DNA of 64,000 nt from Rhynchopus euleeides. Lineage: Eukaryota; Euglenozoa; Diplonemea; Diplonemida; Diplonemidae. This document shows positions 1 through 9,349 of this stretch, in pieces (the first letter of the stretch is position 1; each line of letters opens with the position of its first letter). Location: positions 1,798,001 to 1,862,000 of the forward strand of contig OY723262.1 of assembly GCA_963210315.1 (NCBI GenBank), written 5' to 3'. Made by a program: the position numbers and the translations under genes. The notes below the pieces were generated by a model, which was not told the origin of the DNA, ran no database searches, and saw only the letters and a list, made by a program, of their open reading frames with translations.

Positions 1-592
1 CCATCTGTTGTACCTCTGCACGGGCCAAACATCTAGTGTGAATTGATGGCAGCTGGCAGCTCTGTTGGGTTGTGGCTTCACTTCACTTATCCAGCAGGAA
101 TTCAAACGACGTGAATGCAGCCAAGCAACCCAACAGACGCCGGAGCTGTGACGCGCAAGTGTGTCATTTGCGGGTTTGCACCATGCTGCCGGGCATGCCG
201 GAGAGTAGAAGCCGTCTATCTCCTCACAGGCTGCGGCAGGCTGGGTGAATATGTGAGCGTTACACAGGGTTGCCACCCATCACAACAGGCTTTACACGTT
301 TAACCTCCCTCCCTCGTGGCCTCTAGCCCACGGCCAGCTTGCCAGCTGCCGTGCACCACACAGTAAAACACCCCATCGAGGTCCTGGGTCATCTGGGCAT
401 GCCGACTGGCATCTGCTCATACCCCTTCCCCGTAACTCCCTCCCCGCCGCTTCCTTCACACCACCCCGTGCCTTCCCCCCTTTCCACGGGATGTCGTCTC
501 AGTGGCTGTTTCGCCTGACGCGATACACCCACACACATCCCTGCACGTCTGCCGCTGCTCCGATGCAAGTTGCCCCAGGTGAGAGTGAGCCC
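1..592. repeat. 592-bp long direct repeat, copy 1
   Basis: This stretch is repeated at 8411-9002 with about six substitutions (about 99% identity). In the second copy it begins 264 bp after the stop of a UBL-DUF4116 gene, so the DNA just left of the window may hold another such gene. Identity ends at a CCCCAG/GTGAGAGTGAGCC sequence. A 62-codon frame at 115-303 is shared by both copies but has no recognisable features. The 3' part (436-565) contains a 125-bp unit found twice more, at 4560 and 5163. Confidence 0.9.
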
Positions 593-779
593 GAACCCTT
601 CCCCACCCCACCCACCCACACCCAATACCGTTCCCCTTTTTACACGGTGTATTGCGTGTCGCAAAAGCAAGAGTGCCCATGACGTCACACAAACCCTCAT
701 CCCTGTACTGCGTGTCCGTCATGTGTGATTTGTCCACGCAGCAGATTTGGTGTCCTGCATCCGACGTCGCCGTACATCT

Positions 780-859
780 CCGCTTTCTGTTCTACTTGTT
801 CCCTTTTTTCCCGCCCCCACACATGAACACACAGGTCAACAGTCACACCGGACGAAAGT
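780..859 (+). promoter_or_regulatory. 5' flank with candidate trans-splice acceptor
   Basis: A C/T-rich stretch (780-825) is followed by ACACAG at 829-834, 25 nt before the start codon at 860. The same arrangement precedes most genes here. It is read as a spliced-leader or cis-splice acceptor, which is inference. Confidence 0.4.
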
Positions 860-3800
860 ATGGAGGTGTTCGTGAGGTTCAGCACTGACCTTGACTGGCT
901 CGCGTTCTGTATCCGAGAGAAGGACTCCATGTCATGCGTCAAGGAGAGGGTGCACGCGCACTTCCAGCTCGCTTCAAATGTGTCTGCCGAAGACGTGCAA
1001 CTGGCGCTGGAGGAAACGGTGCTCGACGACACGCAGCTCTTGACTCTGTCGGAGGGGGACTACATCAACCTGTCCCTGTCGGGTGCGCGCTTCCTTCAGA
1101 ACGTGACCTTCGAATCTATACCAGACTGGGCACGGAGGCTCCCTGATGTGGCGCTTGCGGTGGTGCAGCGTAGCGGCGATGACTTGGGGGAGCTTTCAGA
1201 TTTCCAGACTGACAGAGGTATCGTCACCGCAGCAGTGATGACATCGCCCAGCGCCCTTCAATATGCGTCCGAAGACCTCCGCAAAGACGAGGACCTGGTG
1301 ATGATGTTTTGCCTTCGGCAGCTGGAGTGCCTGAAGCACGCGCATCCTGACCTCCTCAACTCCAAGAAATTCATCCTCGCTCTCGTGCAGCGCAACGGCC
1401 AGGCACTGCAGCATGCGAGCGAAAGGTTCAAGGGTGATCTGGATGTGGTGATGGCGGCAGTCCAGGGGTGATGGGTCGTCAGGGTAGCGGACCTGGCGAC
1501 TACGGCTGGCACCTCCACGTGGTGAACCCTGGGGGCCTTTGCGAACAGACCGTTGAGGTAATGATGCGTCACATGTGTCGCACGCTTTGCTTAAGGTAGC
1601 GCATTGCGTGGTCGGGGCCGGACGTATCCCTCTGGAGAACCGGTGTTTCGCTTAGGCCGCTAAGACCAGTCAGGCTGCACGCGGCGCTTAATGAAGCGCG
1701 CCGCGTGGCCAGAAGAAACTGTGGGCGGCAACCGTGTTACGTGTTTTTCACCGGGGCGCGTGGGACAAGTTTACCGCACACGCGCACGTGGGACAAGTTC
1801 AACGCACACGTGGATCCCCCGGCTTTGCCTTCTTTCGCCTTCCTACTTTTAGTTCTTTTTCACCACGATCTTTTGCCCGTCACCTGTTGTTCGACCAGTC
1901 GAGCCGCGACCAGGAACGCCTCTGGAATACCCTGTGGTGGTGAGTGTCCGTTCGTCCTGTTTAGACCAGCCGTTGTTCCCGTCTTCTCCTTTTTACGCCC
2001 ACTGGGTTGGAGTTGATCAGTCAATCGTTCATCCGACCGCAGCATTATGCGACCGGCGCGGTGTTAACAAACGAGTGCATTCATCGTATTTTGTTGCACA
2101 TTGCTTCCTTCCTTTCTACCTCTTAGCCTTTTCCCGCCAGCCCACAGAGATAGGAGCACGCTCTCCCTTTTTATTGCTGTTCTTGCTGTTTGCTTTTAGC
2201 TGGGTCCGCCCCGGCGAAGACCGGCGTCTTCTGGCCGTCTGGGGGGTCTGGCAATTGCGCTGGGCTCCCTGGATCCTCTGGATGAGTCAGTCTATAAACA
2301 AAGTCAATAGGTGATGGCGGCAGTCCAGAGCGACCGCGCATCGTTAGGTTACGTCTGCGACTCCCTCCGCACGGAACCGGTTCTGGCGGCGGCAGTCGGT
2401 CTGCCCGGCAACATGGAGACGGCAGCTGTTCTGCGCGCCATCCGCATGGGGGCATCAGAGAAGGACCTGATGGACTGCGCACGTCACAGCAAGGAGGCGT
2501 TCCTCCAATGTGTGCGCATATCGGACGCTGCAATGGGGCACCTGCCGCGCTCCTCGGACATGTGGCGCGAGGCTGTCCCTTGGAATGCTTGGTGTTTGTG
2601 GTGGCCGGACCCCGCTCCTAATTTGTCCCCGGAATTGCTGCTTGCAGCAGTCGAAACGTGCGCCGCTGCACTCGAATTCGCTGACCCCGGGCAGCTGAAC
2701 CGGACGATGCTGCTCGCTGCGATGCGCAGCAGAGGCACTGGACAGTACTCTGCCTTGGAGCGTGCGTCAACCCAGATGGAGGACGGCGCCACCCTGCTGG
2801 CGGACGAGGAGGTGTTGCTGGCAGGTGTGGCGCGTGACCCGGAGGTCCTTGGTCTTGCACATGCCTCGCTGCGCCAAAACAAAGCTTTCGTCCTGAAGTG
2901 TGTCGAGCTGCAGGGACGGGCCTTGGAGCACGCCGATGATTCTCTTCGCCATTGCGCTGATCTGCAGTGTGCTGCGGTGAACCAGGACCCGATGACCCTA
3001 AAGCTTTGTGACGACATTCAGGGAGAGAAACGTGTCGTCCTCCGTGCCGTGGCCAGAAATGGTGCTGCCTTGAAGTATGCTGAAAAATCCCTGCGGAAGG
3101 ACGGGGAGGTGGTGCTCGCAGCCGCACACTCTGACGGGATGGGCCTCGAATACGCTGATGTTTCACTCCTCCAGGACGATGCGTTCATGGTGAAAGCCAT
3201 CGAAAAGTGCGGGTGCGCTATACGCTACGCCAGTGCTGCACTGCGTTGCACGGAAAATCAACAAAGGGCCGCCGCGCAGGACGGGAGGGCGCTGCAGTAC
3301 GCGGACCCTTCACTGCGAAGCAGCAGGTCGGTGGTGCTTGACGCGGCTCGTGCACACGGCGGTGCATTACAGTTCTCTGATCCGAAGTTCTGTGATGACA
3401 AGGATGTGGTGCTCGCAGGCGTGCAGAGTTGCGGCAGTGCGCTGCGGTTCGCCAACCACACACTGTGGAACGACCGCGAGGTGGTGCTGGCGGCGGTGGC
3501 CAACGAGGGACGTGCCCTGGTGTATGCCCCCACGGCGCTGTGCTGCGACAAGGAGGTGGTACTGGCGGCTGTGCGGGGGTGATGGGTCGTCAGGGTAGCG
3601 GACCTGGCGACTACGGCTGGCACCTCCACGTGGTGAACCCTGGGGGCCTTTGCGAACAGACCGTTGAGGTAATGATGCGTCACATATGTCGCACGCTTTG
3701 CTTAAGGTAGCGCAGTAGCGCATTGCGTGGTCGGGGGCCGGACGTATCCCTCTGGAGAACCGGTGTTTCGCTTAGGCCGCTAAGACCAGCCAGGCTGCAC

Positions 3801-4526
3801 ACGGCGCTTAATGAAGCGCGCCGCGTGGCCAGAAGTAACTGTGGGCGGCAACCGTGTTACGTGTTTTTCACCGGGGCGCGTGGGACAAGTTTACCGCACA
3901 CGCGCACGTGGGACAAGTTCAACGCACACGTGGTTCCCCCGGCTTTGTCTTCCTTTCGCCTCTCTACTTTTAGTTCTTTTTAACACGATCTTCTGTCCGT
4001 ACCTGTTGTCGGCAAGCCGACCGCGACCAGGAACGCCTCTGCAATCACTGTGGTGGTGAGTGTCCGTTGGCCTGTTCAACCAGCCGTTGCTACGCCTTCT
4101 CCTTTTTACGCCCACTGGGTTGGAGTTGAACCGCGCAATCGTTCATCCGACCGCAGCTTTATGCGACCGGCGCGGTGGAAACAAACGAGTGCATTAATCG
4201 TATTTTGTTGCACATTGCTTCCTTCCTTTCTACCTTTTAGCCTTTTCCCGCCAGCCCACAGAGATAGGAGCACGCTCTCCCTTTTTATTGCTGTTCTTGC
4301 TGTTTGCTTTTAGCTGGGTCCGCCCCGGCGAAGACCGGCGTCTTCTGGCCGTCTGGGGGGTCTGGCAATTGCGCCGGGCTCCCTGGATCCTCTGGATGAG
4401 TCAGTCTCAAAACAAAACATAATGGTACTGGCGGCTGTGCGTGCCGACCCGGCCGCGTATGTTTACGCATCTCCAGAGTTGCGCAAGGACCCGGCTGTCT
4501 GTTCCGCCGCCTTCCCCAGTGTGTGA
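860..4526 (+). CDS. UBL-DUF4116 repeat protein, interrupted by two retroposons
   Basis: The coding sequence lies in three pieces: 860-1465, 2329-3575 and 4442-4526. Removing the two inserts and one copy of each target duplication gives one uninterrupted frame of 645 codons. Residues 1-75 look like a beta-grasp ubiquitin-like domain (pattern L-x-D-x-x-L then GDxIxLxLS). The rest is a string of ~24-25-residue DUF4116-type units with the consensus D-x-E/D-VVLAAV-x-x-xG-x-AL-x-YA-x-x-x-L. DUF4116 repeats are known from protists and giant viruses; their function is unknown to me. As the DNA stands, reading through either insert meets a stop within a few codons, so the gene is broken unless the inserts are spliced. 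The first insert could be removed exactly by GT-AG splicing; the second could not. The short last exon ends in a Phe-Pro-Ser-Val tail. Confidence 0.75.
1466..2309 (+). mobile_element. 845-bp non-autonomous retroposon, copy 1
   Basis: The insert sits inside the UBL-DUF4116 gene. It is flanked by a perfect 19-bp target duplication, GGTGATGGCGGCAGTCCAG (1447-1465 and 2310-2328), and ends in an A-rich tail (ATAAACAAAGTCAATA). Long target duplications plus an A-rich 3' end are typical of target-primed non-LTR/SINE-type insertion. It has no open frame of note. It holds an internal tandem of CGTGGGACAAGTTyAmCGCA (about 1759-1812) and a 5' HDV-like ribozyme candidate. Copy 2 at 3576-4422 is roughly 93% identical by eye, and their first ~110 bases are the same. 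Confidence 0.85.
1479..1553 (+). ncRNA. Candidate HDV-like ribozyme, retroposon copy 1
   Basis: Hand folding gives the nested double-pseudoknot order of HDV ribozymes. P1 is UCAGGGU (1479-1485) with ACCCUGG (1526-1532). P2 is ACGGCUG (1502-1508) with CAG-A-CCGU (1546-1553), leaving one bulged A. P3 is CACC (1510-1513) with GGUG (1521-1524), closing loop UCCACGU. J4/2 is CGAA (1542-1545), which would supply the catalytic C. The CACC-loop-GGUG core resembles, from memory, the Pr77 hallmark of trypanosomatid retroposons. Weak points: P4 is minimal or absent, and 13 nt of the element lie 5' of the predicted cleavage site. Confidence 0.4.
3576..4422 (+). mobile_element. 845-bp non-autonomous retroposon, copy 2
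   Basis: This second copy lies in the same gene, flanked by a perfect 19-bp duplication, TGGTACTGGCGGCTGTGCG (3557-3575 and 4423-4441). Its tail is AAAACAAAACATAA. Relative to copy 1 it has a short duplication near 3712 and scattered substitutions, mostly after the first 110 bases. Both copies lie in the same orientation as the gene and both target similar VVLAAV-coding repeat units. Confidence 0.85.
3590..3664 (+). ncRNA. Candidate HDV-like ribozyme, retroposon copy 2
   Basis: The sequence is identical to the candidate at 1479-1553, with the same P1, P2, P3 and CGAA elements. Identity here, against visible divergence in the rest of the element, fits conservation of the fold. Confidence 0.4.
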
Positions 4527-4559
4527 ATTCGTGGCTTCCAGTAAGTTCGCACCCCATAG

Positions 4560-4686
4560 CTTCCCTCCCCGCCGCTTCCTTTACACCACCCCGTGCCTTC
4601 CCCCCTTTCCACGGGATGTCGTCTCAGTGGCTGTTTCGTTTGACGCGATGCACCCACACACATCCCTGCACGTCTGCCGCTGCTCT
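4560..4686 (+). repeat. 125-bp dispersed repeat (R2)
   Basis: The unit runs from CCCTCCCCGCCGCTTCC to CACGTCTGCCGCTG and also occurs at about 436-565, 5163-5287 and 8846-8975, all in the same orientation and over 95% alike. This copy lies just after the stop of the UBL-DUF4116 gene. No terminal repeats or target duplications were seen. Confidence 0.8.
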
Positions 4687-5162
4687 AACTGTGAGTGACG
4701 AGAAGAGGTCGGCTCTGTTCCTTGCTCTCCCACTACCCCCCACATCCCATACGCAGCTGTAGGGGTTACCTTGACGTGTGCCCCGCTCCCCTGGAAACAA
4801 TCGCATCTTGTCGTTTCCCTCCTGTTTGTCGGTTTTCTGGGGAGTTCCTGTGAGTCTTACTTGGTCAACCTTTTTGAGAGAACAGTTCCCGTGATTTGAA
4901 CGGGTCTTAGCAGTGTCTGTTACTGCTCCCGGTGAGAGGGACTGTTGTTCCTTCTTCGACTGTGATGTTCGTGGTAGCGTTCGATCCAGGGACGCAACAC
5001 CAACGTTCAGATCATGGTATTTTGAATCTCTTGTGGTGCCTTCGCAACGTTGTTCACAACAGTGTGGAGGGACCTGTTTCTCTTCATGCTGAAAGAGAAA
5101 ATGGATCACACGGGAGCAGGCCCTGCAGGCAGTGGTCACCACACAGATCCTGCCGCAACAAG

Positions 5163-5287
5163 CTCCCTCCCCGCCGCTTCCTTCACACCACCCCGTGCCT
5201 TCCCCCCTTTCCACGGGATGTCGTCTCAGTGGCTGTTTCGCCTGACGCGATACACCCACACACATCCCCTGCACGTCTGCCGCTGAT
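5163..5287 (+). repeat. 125-bp dispersed repeat (R3)
   Basis: Same unit as at 4560-4686; this copy lies upstream of DNAAF1. Its edges are sharp at CTCCCTCCCC and GCCGCTG. Confidence 0.8.
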
Positions 5288-5444
5288 CCGATGCCGCTGA
5301 ACCCTGCAGAAAAGCCATGGCTCCCGGACCTTGCCACCGTGTATTTTACCACCCACACCGCTCCCCGCATCCCATGTAGTGCTGATGCGCCGTAATCACC
5401 GTCAACACACTGCCACATTGTCCAGGTTTTACGTACACCAATAT

Positions 5445-6254
5445 ATGTCGGAGTGTGTGGAGCCGGAGGTTTATGAGGGGGGACCGCTGAATCGGAATGG
5501 TGTCATATATTTGCAGTGTAAATACTTATATAGAATCCCCCGAATTGACCAATTCTACAGATTCCGCGAGAATCGTGTTGAATTGACTGCACGGTGCGCG
5601 TTGCTGGGTTTCAACAGAATTCACAGGATGGACCGGATTGAGGTGCTGACGCAGCTGCGCCTGCTGTATATGCAGCGCAACTGCATCCAGAAGATCACAG
5701 GCCTCGACAATCTGACCAGGCTGGTGCTCGTCAACCTGGCGTACAACTGCATCAGACGGGTGGACGGATTGTCCATCCTCACCAACCTGAAGACGCTGGA
5801 CCTGAGGCATAACTGTCTGCAGTCGGTGGATGACATCGTGCACCTGCTGCAGTGCCCCTCACTGGAGACGGTGAACCTGTCTGAGAACTATCTCGACGAC
5901 CCGGACTGTGTGGATGAGGTTTTTGTGAAGATGCCGAACCTGCTGTCTCTGCGCCTCCACCACAACCCCTTCTGCCAGCACGTCAAGCCGTACCGCAAGA
6001 CCATTGTCGGGAAGATTGCTGCGCTGCTCTACCTGGACGACCGCTCTGTATCTCCTGACGAGCGCCGTGCCGCGGAGACGTGGATGCACGGTGGGGCGGT
6101 GGAGGAGGAGGAGGAGACCGTGCAGCAGCGCATGGATGGCGGAGTATGCGTAGCAGCGGGAAGCCCTGCCACACAGATGGCTGTGTACCCTTCGAGACTG
6201 GGATGGGTGGGGGGTAAGAGGATGCCGCCGAGAACCACGAGGTGCACTGAGTAA
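5445..6254 (+). CDS. DNAAF1: Axonemal dynein assembly factor 1 (DNAAF1/ODA7/LRRC50-like)
   Basis: The 269-residue leucine-rich-repeat protein is of the SDS22-like type found in DNAAF1, a cytoplasmic factor that preassembles outer and inner dynein arms for motile flagella. LRRs run from about residue 17 to 175 (NGVIYLQCK, LRLLYMQRN, LVLVNLAYN, LKTLDLRHN, LETVNLSEN, LLSLRLHHN). They are followed by the LRRcap, with YRKTIVGKI near 183-191 and LYLDDRSVSP near 195-204. The LYLDDR-V-P then A-A-E-W pattern after the last LRR is characteristic of DNAAF1. The start at 5445 follows a TCCAG acceptor; an in-frame upstream Met would add about 20 residues. The protein is short compared with animal DNAAF1, whose C-terminal tail is long and variable. 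A donor-like GGTAAGAG at 6213-6220 leaves room for a further exon. Confidence 0.85.
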   Translation: MSECVEPEVYEGGPLNRNGVIYLQCKYLYRIPRIDQFYRFRENRVELTARCALLGFNRIHRMDRIEVLTQLRLLYMQRNCIQKITGLDNLTRLVLVNLAYNCIRRVDGLSILTNLKTLDLRHNCLQSVDDIVHLLQCPSLETVNLSENYLDDPDCVDEVFVKMPNLLSLRLHHNPFCQHVKPYRKTIVGKIAALLYLDDRSVSPDERRAAETWMHGGAVEEEEETVQQRMDGGVCVAAGSPATQMAVYPSRLGWVGGKRMPPRTTRCTE

Positions 6255-7138
6255 CGGGGCGGAAGGGGCAGGTGGGGTAGATCTCATCGCGCTGGGCGTG
6301 CTCCTGATTTACACCCGCCTTTTCACAGGGGTACGCACAGCCGAAAGTACTGACTTCTCCCAGGCCTGTTGGTGGCGCTTTGTTTGTTTCTTCACGATCG
6401 GAAATCACATTGCCACAGTGAACAGGACGGTTGGTAGGGCTTTGGGTGCCAAACACTATCCGCTTTGCCTTGTTGATATGGATGTGGACACCAACACACC
6501 AATCTTCACCAATCAGGCAAGCCGCGTGCTGTTTCAGTTTGTTCACCTGGGTTTGGGGCACGCACATCTCCTGATACCTTTGAGTTGTGCTCACGAGGGC
6601 GTGTGTTCTCCTGATGGAGAATGCCCTTCGGCTCTGCTCTTCTGTTCAGATTTGCACTCAACACAGTTCTTGGCAGAACGGCGGGTTGTTTTTTTGCCCT
6701 CAACAAATCTGTACGTGCAGCGTCCTGTACCGCACCTCAAAGAGGTGCGGCCTTGAATAGATCCTGAAGGCACCTGCCATCTGTCTCATGTCGCTCCCTT
6801 CACCGCCTCACCGCCACTGCCTGCATGGTCCCTTTGGAACCCGGGCCTCTTGGTGTGTCGGTTGTGCCTGGCTTCGTGTCTGCGACACTCCAACAAAGCG
6901 CCAGCTCTTAACGTTGGCGCCGAGCGCGCCGCCTCTCGCAGAGGGGGGCGGTCATCCTGGAGTGTGGTGTGGCGGCAGGTCGAAGCCATGTTGGATACCC
7001 CCACGCAAGCAGCACCCAACATGCCCAGTTATGCCTGCGCTGCCACGCCGTGTGTTTCGAGCCGTTTCAATTACCACAAAACCACACACACAGGTGAGAG
7101 CACACAACACAGCACAGACTTTGCGAGCAGGGAGCGAT
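6255..7138. other. Intergenic, no gene seen
   Basis: No supported coding frame. A CACACACACAG acceptor-like site at about 7083-7093 precedes the next gene's start at 7139. Confidence 0.6.
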
Positions 7139-8146
7139 ATGCTGCTGCATCTGGTTGACAAGAGGACCGGCGACCAGCACGCCGCCGACATCGGGGTCGA
7201 CGACACGCCCATCACTTTGAAAGAGCTTGCACTGCAGGAGTTCTCCGGCATGTTTGGTGTGGAGGTGGCTGACCTGCAGCTGTCGGTGGGGGGTCAGGTC
7301 TTGTGCGACGACGAGCCTCTGAGCAGTACTGCGGATGTCGAAGAAGGGTGTACAGTTGACGTTGACCTGGACTGCCAGCGCCACCTGGATGACCTGCACA
7401 GCCGGCGCAAGGATGTGATGCAGGTTCCGCTGTGGGTGTCGAAGAGGGCGGAGTTGATGGAGGCTGCCAATCTATGCGCCCCAGCAATGCTCGAACATGC
7501 ACACATCACGGTGAAGGCGGATCGTCAATTCTGTCTCGCGTTCGTGCAACATCCCTACCGCAAATTGTGCTTCGAATACGTGCACGACTCCCTGAAGGCG
7601 GATCGTGATTTCTGTCTCGCAGTCGTGCAACAGGACAGCTCTGACTTCGAACTTGTCCACGATTCCCTGAAGGCGGATCGTGAAATATGTCTCGCCGCAG
7701 TGCAACAGAACGGCTTTGCCTTGGAATACGCCCACGATTCCCTGAAGGCAGATCGTGAAATATGTCTCGCAGCCGTGCAACAGAACGGCTTTGCCCTGGA
7801 ATACGCCCACGATTCCATGAAGGCAGATCGTGAAGTTTGTCTCGCAGCCGTGCAACAGAACAGCTTTGCTTTGGACTTTGTCCACCACTCCCTGAAGGCG
7901 GATCGTGAAATTTCTGACATGGCGGTGCAACAGAACGGCTTTGCCTTGCAATGTGTCCACGATTCCCTGAGGACGGATCGTGACTTCTGTCTGACAGCAA
8001 TCGACCCGACGACGATTTACGGCGCTTACAAGGCGCTGTGTAATAGGGAACACTTGGACTATTTTCATGTCATCATCTCAGATTACTCGTTCCGGAACCA
8101 CCCCAGGGACAAGCCCCACAGCTGGCCCCGTCGAAAGCGCTACTGA
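7139..8146 (+). CDS. UBL-DUF4116 repeat protein, intact
   Basis: The 335-residue protein has the same design as the interrupted gene at 860. Residues 1-80 form a probable ubiquitin-like domain (LQLSVGGQVL-x-DDEPLSS, then EEGCTVDVDL). DUF4116-type units follow from about residue 115 to 290, five of them almost perfect 25-residue repeats built on HDSLKADREICLAAVQQNG-FALEY. A basic C-terminal tail ends in Arg-Arg-Lys-Arg-Tyr. The start at 7139 is chosen because it opens the UBL fold and lies 45 nt after an ACACAG acceptor-like site; a longer frame upstream lacks features. DUF4116 units are helical-repeat candidates for protein binding. A role in ubiquitin-like adaptor function is inference only. 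Confidence 0.75.
   Translation: MLLHLVDKRTGDQHAADIGVDDTPITLKELALQEFSGMFGVEVADLQLSVGGQVLCDDEPLSSTADVEEGCTVDVDLDCQRHLDDLHSRRKDVMQVPLWVSKRAELMEAANLCAPAMLEHAHITVKADRQFCLAFVQHPYRKLCFEYVHDSLKADRDFCLAVVQQDSSDFELVHDSLKADREICLAAVQQNGFALEYAHDSLKADREICLAAVQQNGFALEYAHDSMKADREVCLAAVQQNSFALDFVHHSLKADREISDMAVQQNGFALQCVHDSLRTDRDFCLTAIDPTTIYGAYKALCNREHLDYFHVIISDYSFRNHPRDKPHSWPRRKRY
7560..7995 (+). repeat. 75-bp tandem coding repeat
   Basis: In-frame tandem units of 75 bp encode the 25-residue DUF4116-type modules of the gene at 7139-8146. Adjacent units near 7665-7815 are nearly identical at the DNA level (GATTCCCTGAAGGCrGATCG recurs), which indicates recent unit expansion or conversion. Confidence 0.85.
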
Positions 8147-9349
8147 CCACGACCTCCGCTGCTACTGCAGATGCTGCCAGCCTCGACTCTGTGGGGTGAA
8201 TCGCCCTCCTTCGCATCATCGCCACTCCTCCTCATCTCCCTCACCAGGCGTCTTGGCTGGGTGCCGCGGCAGACATTGCCAATGTGTTCTTGCCAAGAAG
8301 CCGAATCCTGCACGTCCCCAGCACTGTGCCATGCGGCCTGGATCAAGCACGACCACCCTCCAGGAAGGTATCCGCCACAGCTCCTGTGGATCCTCAAGAC
8401 ACTGAGGCGGCCATCTGTTGTACCTCTGCACGGGCCAAACATCTAGTGCGAACTGATGGCAGCTGGCAGCTCTGTTGGGTTGTGGCTTCACTTCACTTCT
8501 CCAGCAGGAATTCAAACGACGTGAATGCAGCCAAGCAACCCAACAGACGCCGGAGCTGTGACGCGCAAGTGTGTCATTTGCGGGTTTGCACCATGCTGCC
8601 GGGCACGCCGGAGAGTAGAAGCCGTCTATCTCCTCACAGGCTGCGGCAGGCTGGGTGAATATGTGAGCGTTACACAGGGTTGCCACCCATCACAACAGGC
8701 TTTACACGTTTAACCTCCCTCCCTCGTGGCCTCTAGCCCACGGCCAGCTTGCCAGCTGCCGTGCACCACACAGTAAAACACCCCATCGAGGTCCTGGGTC
8801 ATCTGGGCATGCCGACTGGCATCTGCTCATACCCCTTCCCCGTAACTCCCTCCCCGCCGCTTCCTTCACACCACCCCGTGCCTTCCCCCCTTTCCACGGG
8901 ATGTCGTCTCAGTGGCTGTTTCGCCTGACGCGATACACCCACACACATCCCTGCACGTCTGCCGCTGCTTCGATGCAAGTTGCCCCAGGTGAGAGTGAGC
9001 CCTGAACCGTCCGGCTCCTGAAGTACAGCCATTGACGACCCCCCCCACGCCCCGCCCCGCCCCCCCGACCAGACTAGCTCAGATTGTACTCTTGACACAC
9101 CCCCTCCCGCCTCCATTCTCCCTTCAGTTTCGATTTCACTATCCCCCCTCCATTCTCCCCCACCCGCTCTCCACCACCGCCCCCACCACAGGGCGTGTCA
9201 TATCATATCGGGCGTGAGGTAACGTACCGATGGCTGCCACCCCATCGTCCTTTCGGACACAGCATACAGCATTCCCCAGTGGACGGTTGTGACGTGCAGA
9301 GTCCCCCGACCCCGGCCATCCTCCTTAGGATATCGCGCTGACCACCCAC
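8147..9349. other. Intergenic with long repeat, no gene seen
   Basis: Apart from the repeat at 8411-9002, this region is C-rich and non-coding. It leads into the membrane-protein start at 9350. Confidence 0.6.
8411..9002. repeat. 592-bp long direct repeat, copy 2
   Basis: Near-identical to 1-592. Downstream of the repeat the two loci are unrelated: UBL-DUF4116 after copy 1, a membrane protein after copy 2. Confidence 0.9.

Larger units (their letters stand above)
4527..5444. other. Intergenic, no gene seen
   Basis: The region runs between the UBL-DUF4116 gene and DNAAF1. It contains two copies of a 125-bp repeat (4560-4686 and 5163-5287) and a TCCAG acceptor-like site ending at 5425, 20 nt before the DNAAF1 start. 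No convincing coding frame was seen. Confidence 0.6.

Noticed and set aside
115..303. 62-codon frame conserved at 8525-8713
   Set aside because: Conserved only because the whole 592-bp block is duplicated; no signal, motif or start context supports coding.
2483..3200. Several antisense frames over the UBL-DUF4116 gene
   Set aside because: Shadows of the repetitive coding strand.
3557..4441. Second retroposon as an exactly spliced intron
   Set aside because: The 3' junction reads AATG before the duplicated segment, so no AG is available where exact removal needs it.
5331..5444. Upstream in-frame Met codons of DNAAF1
   Set aside because: They lie before a good TCCAG acceptor and add no recognisable DNAAF1 sequence.
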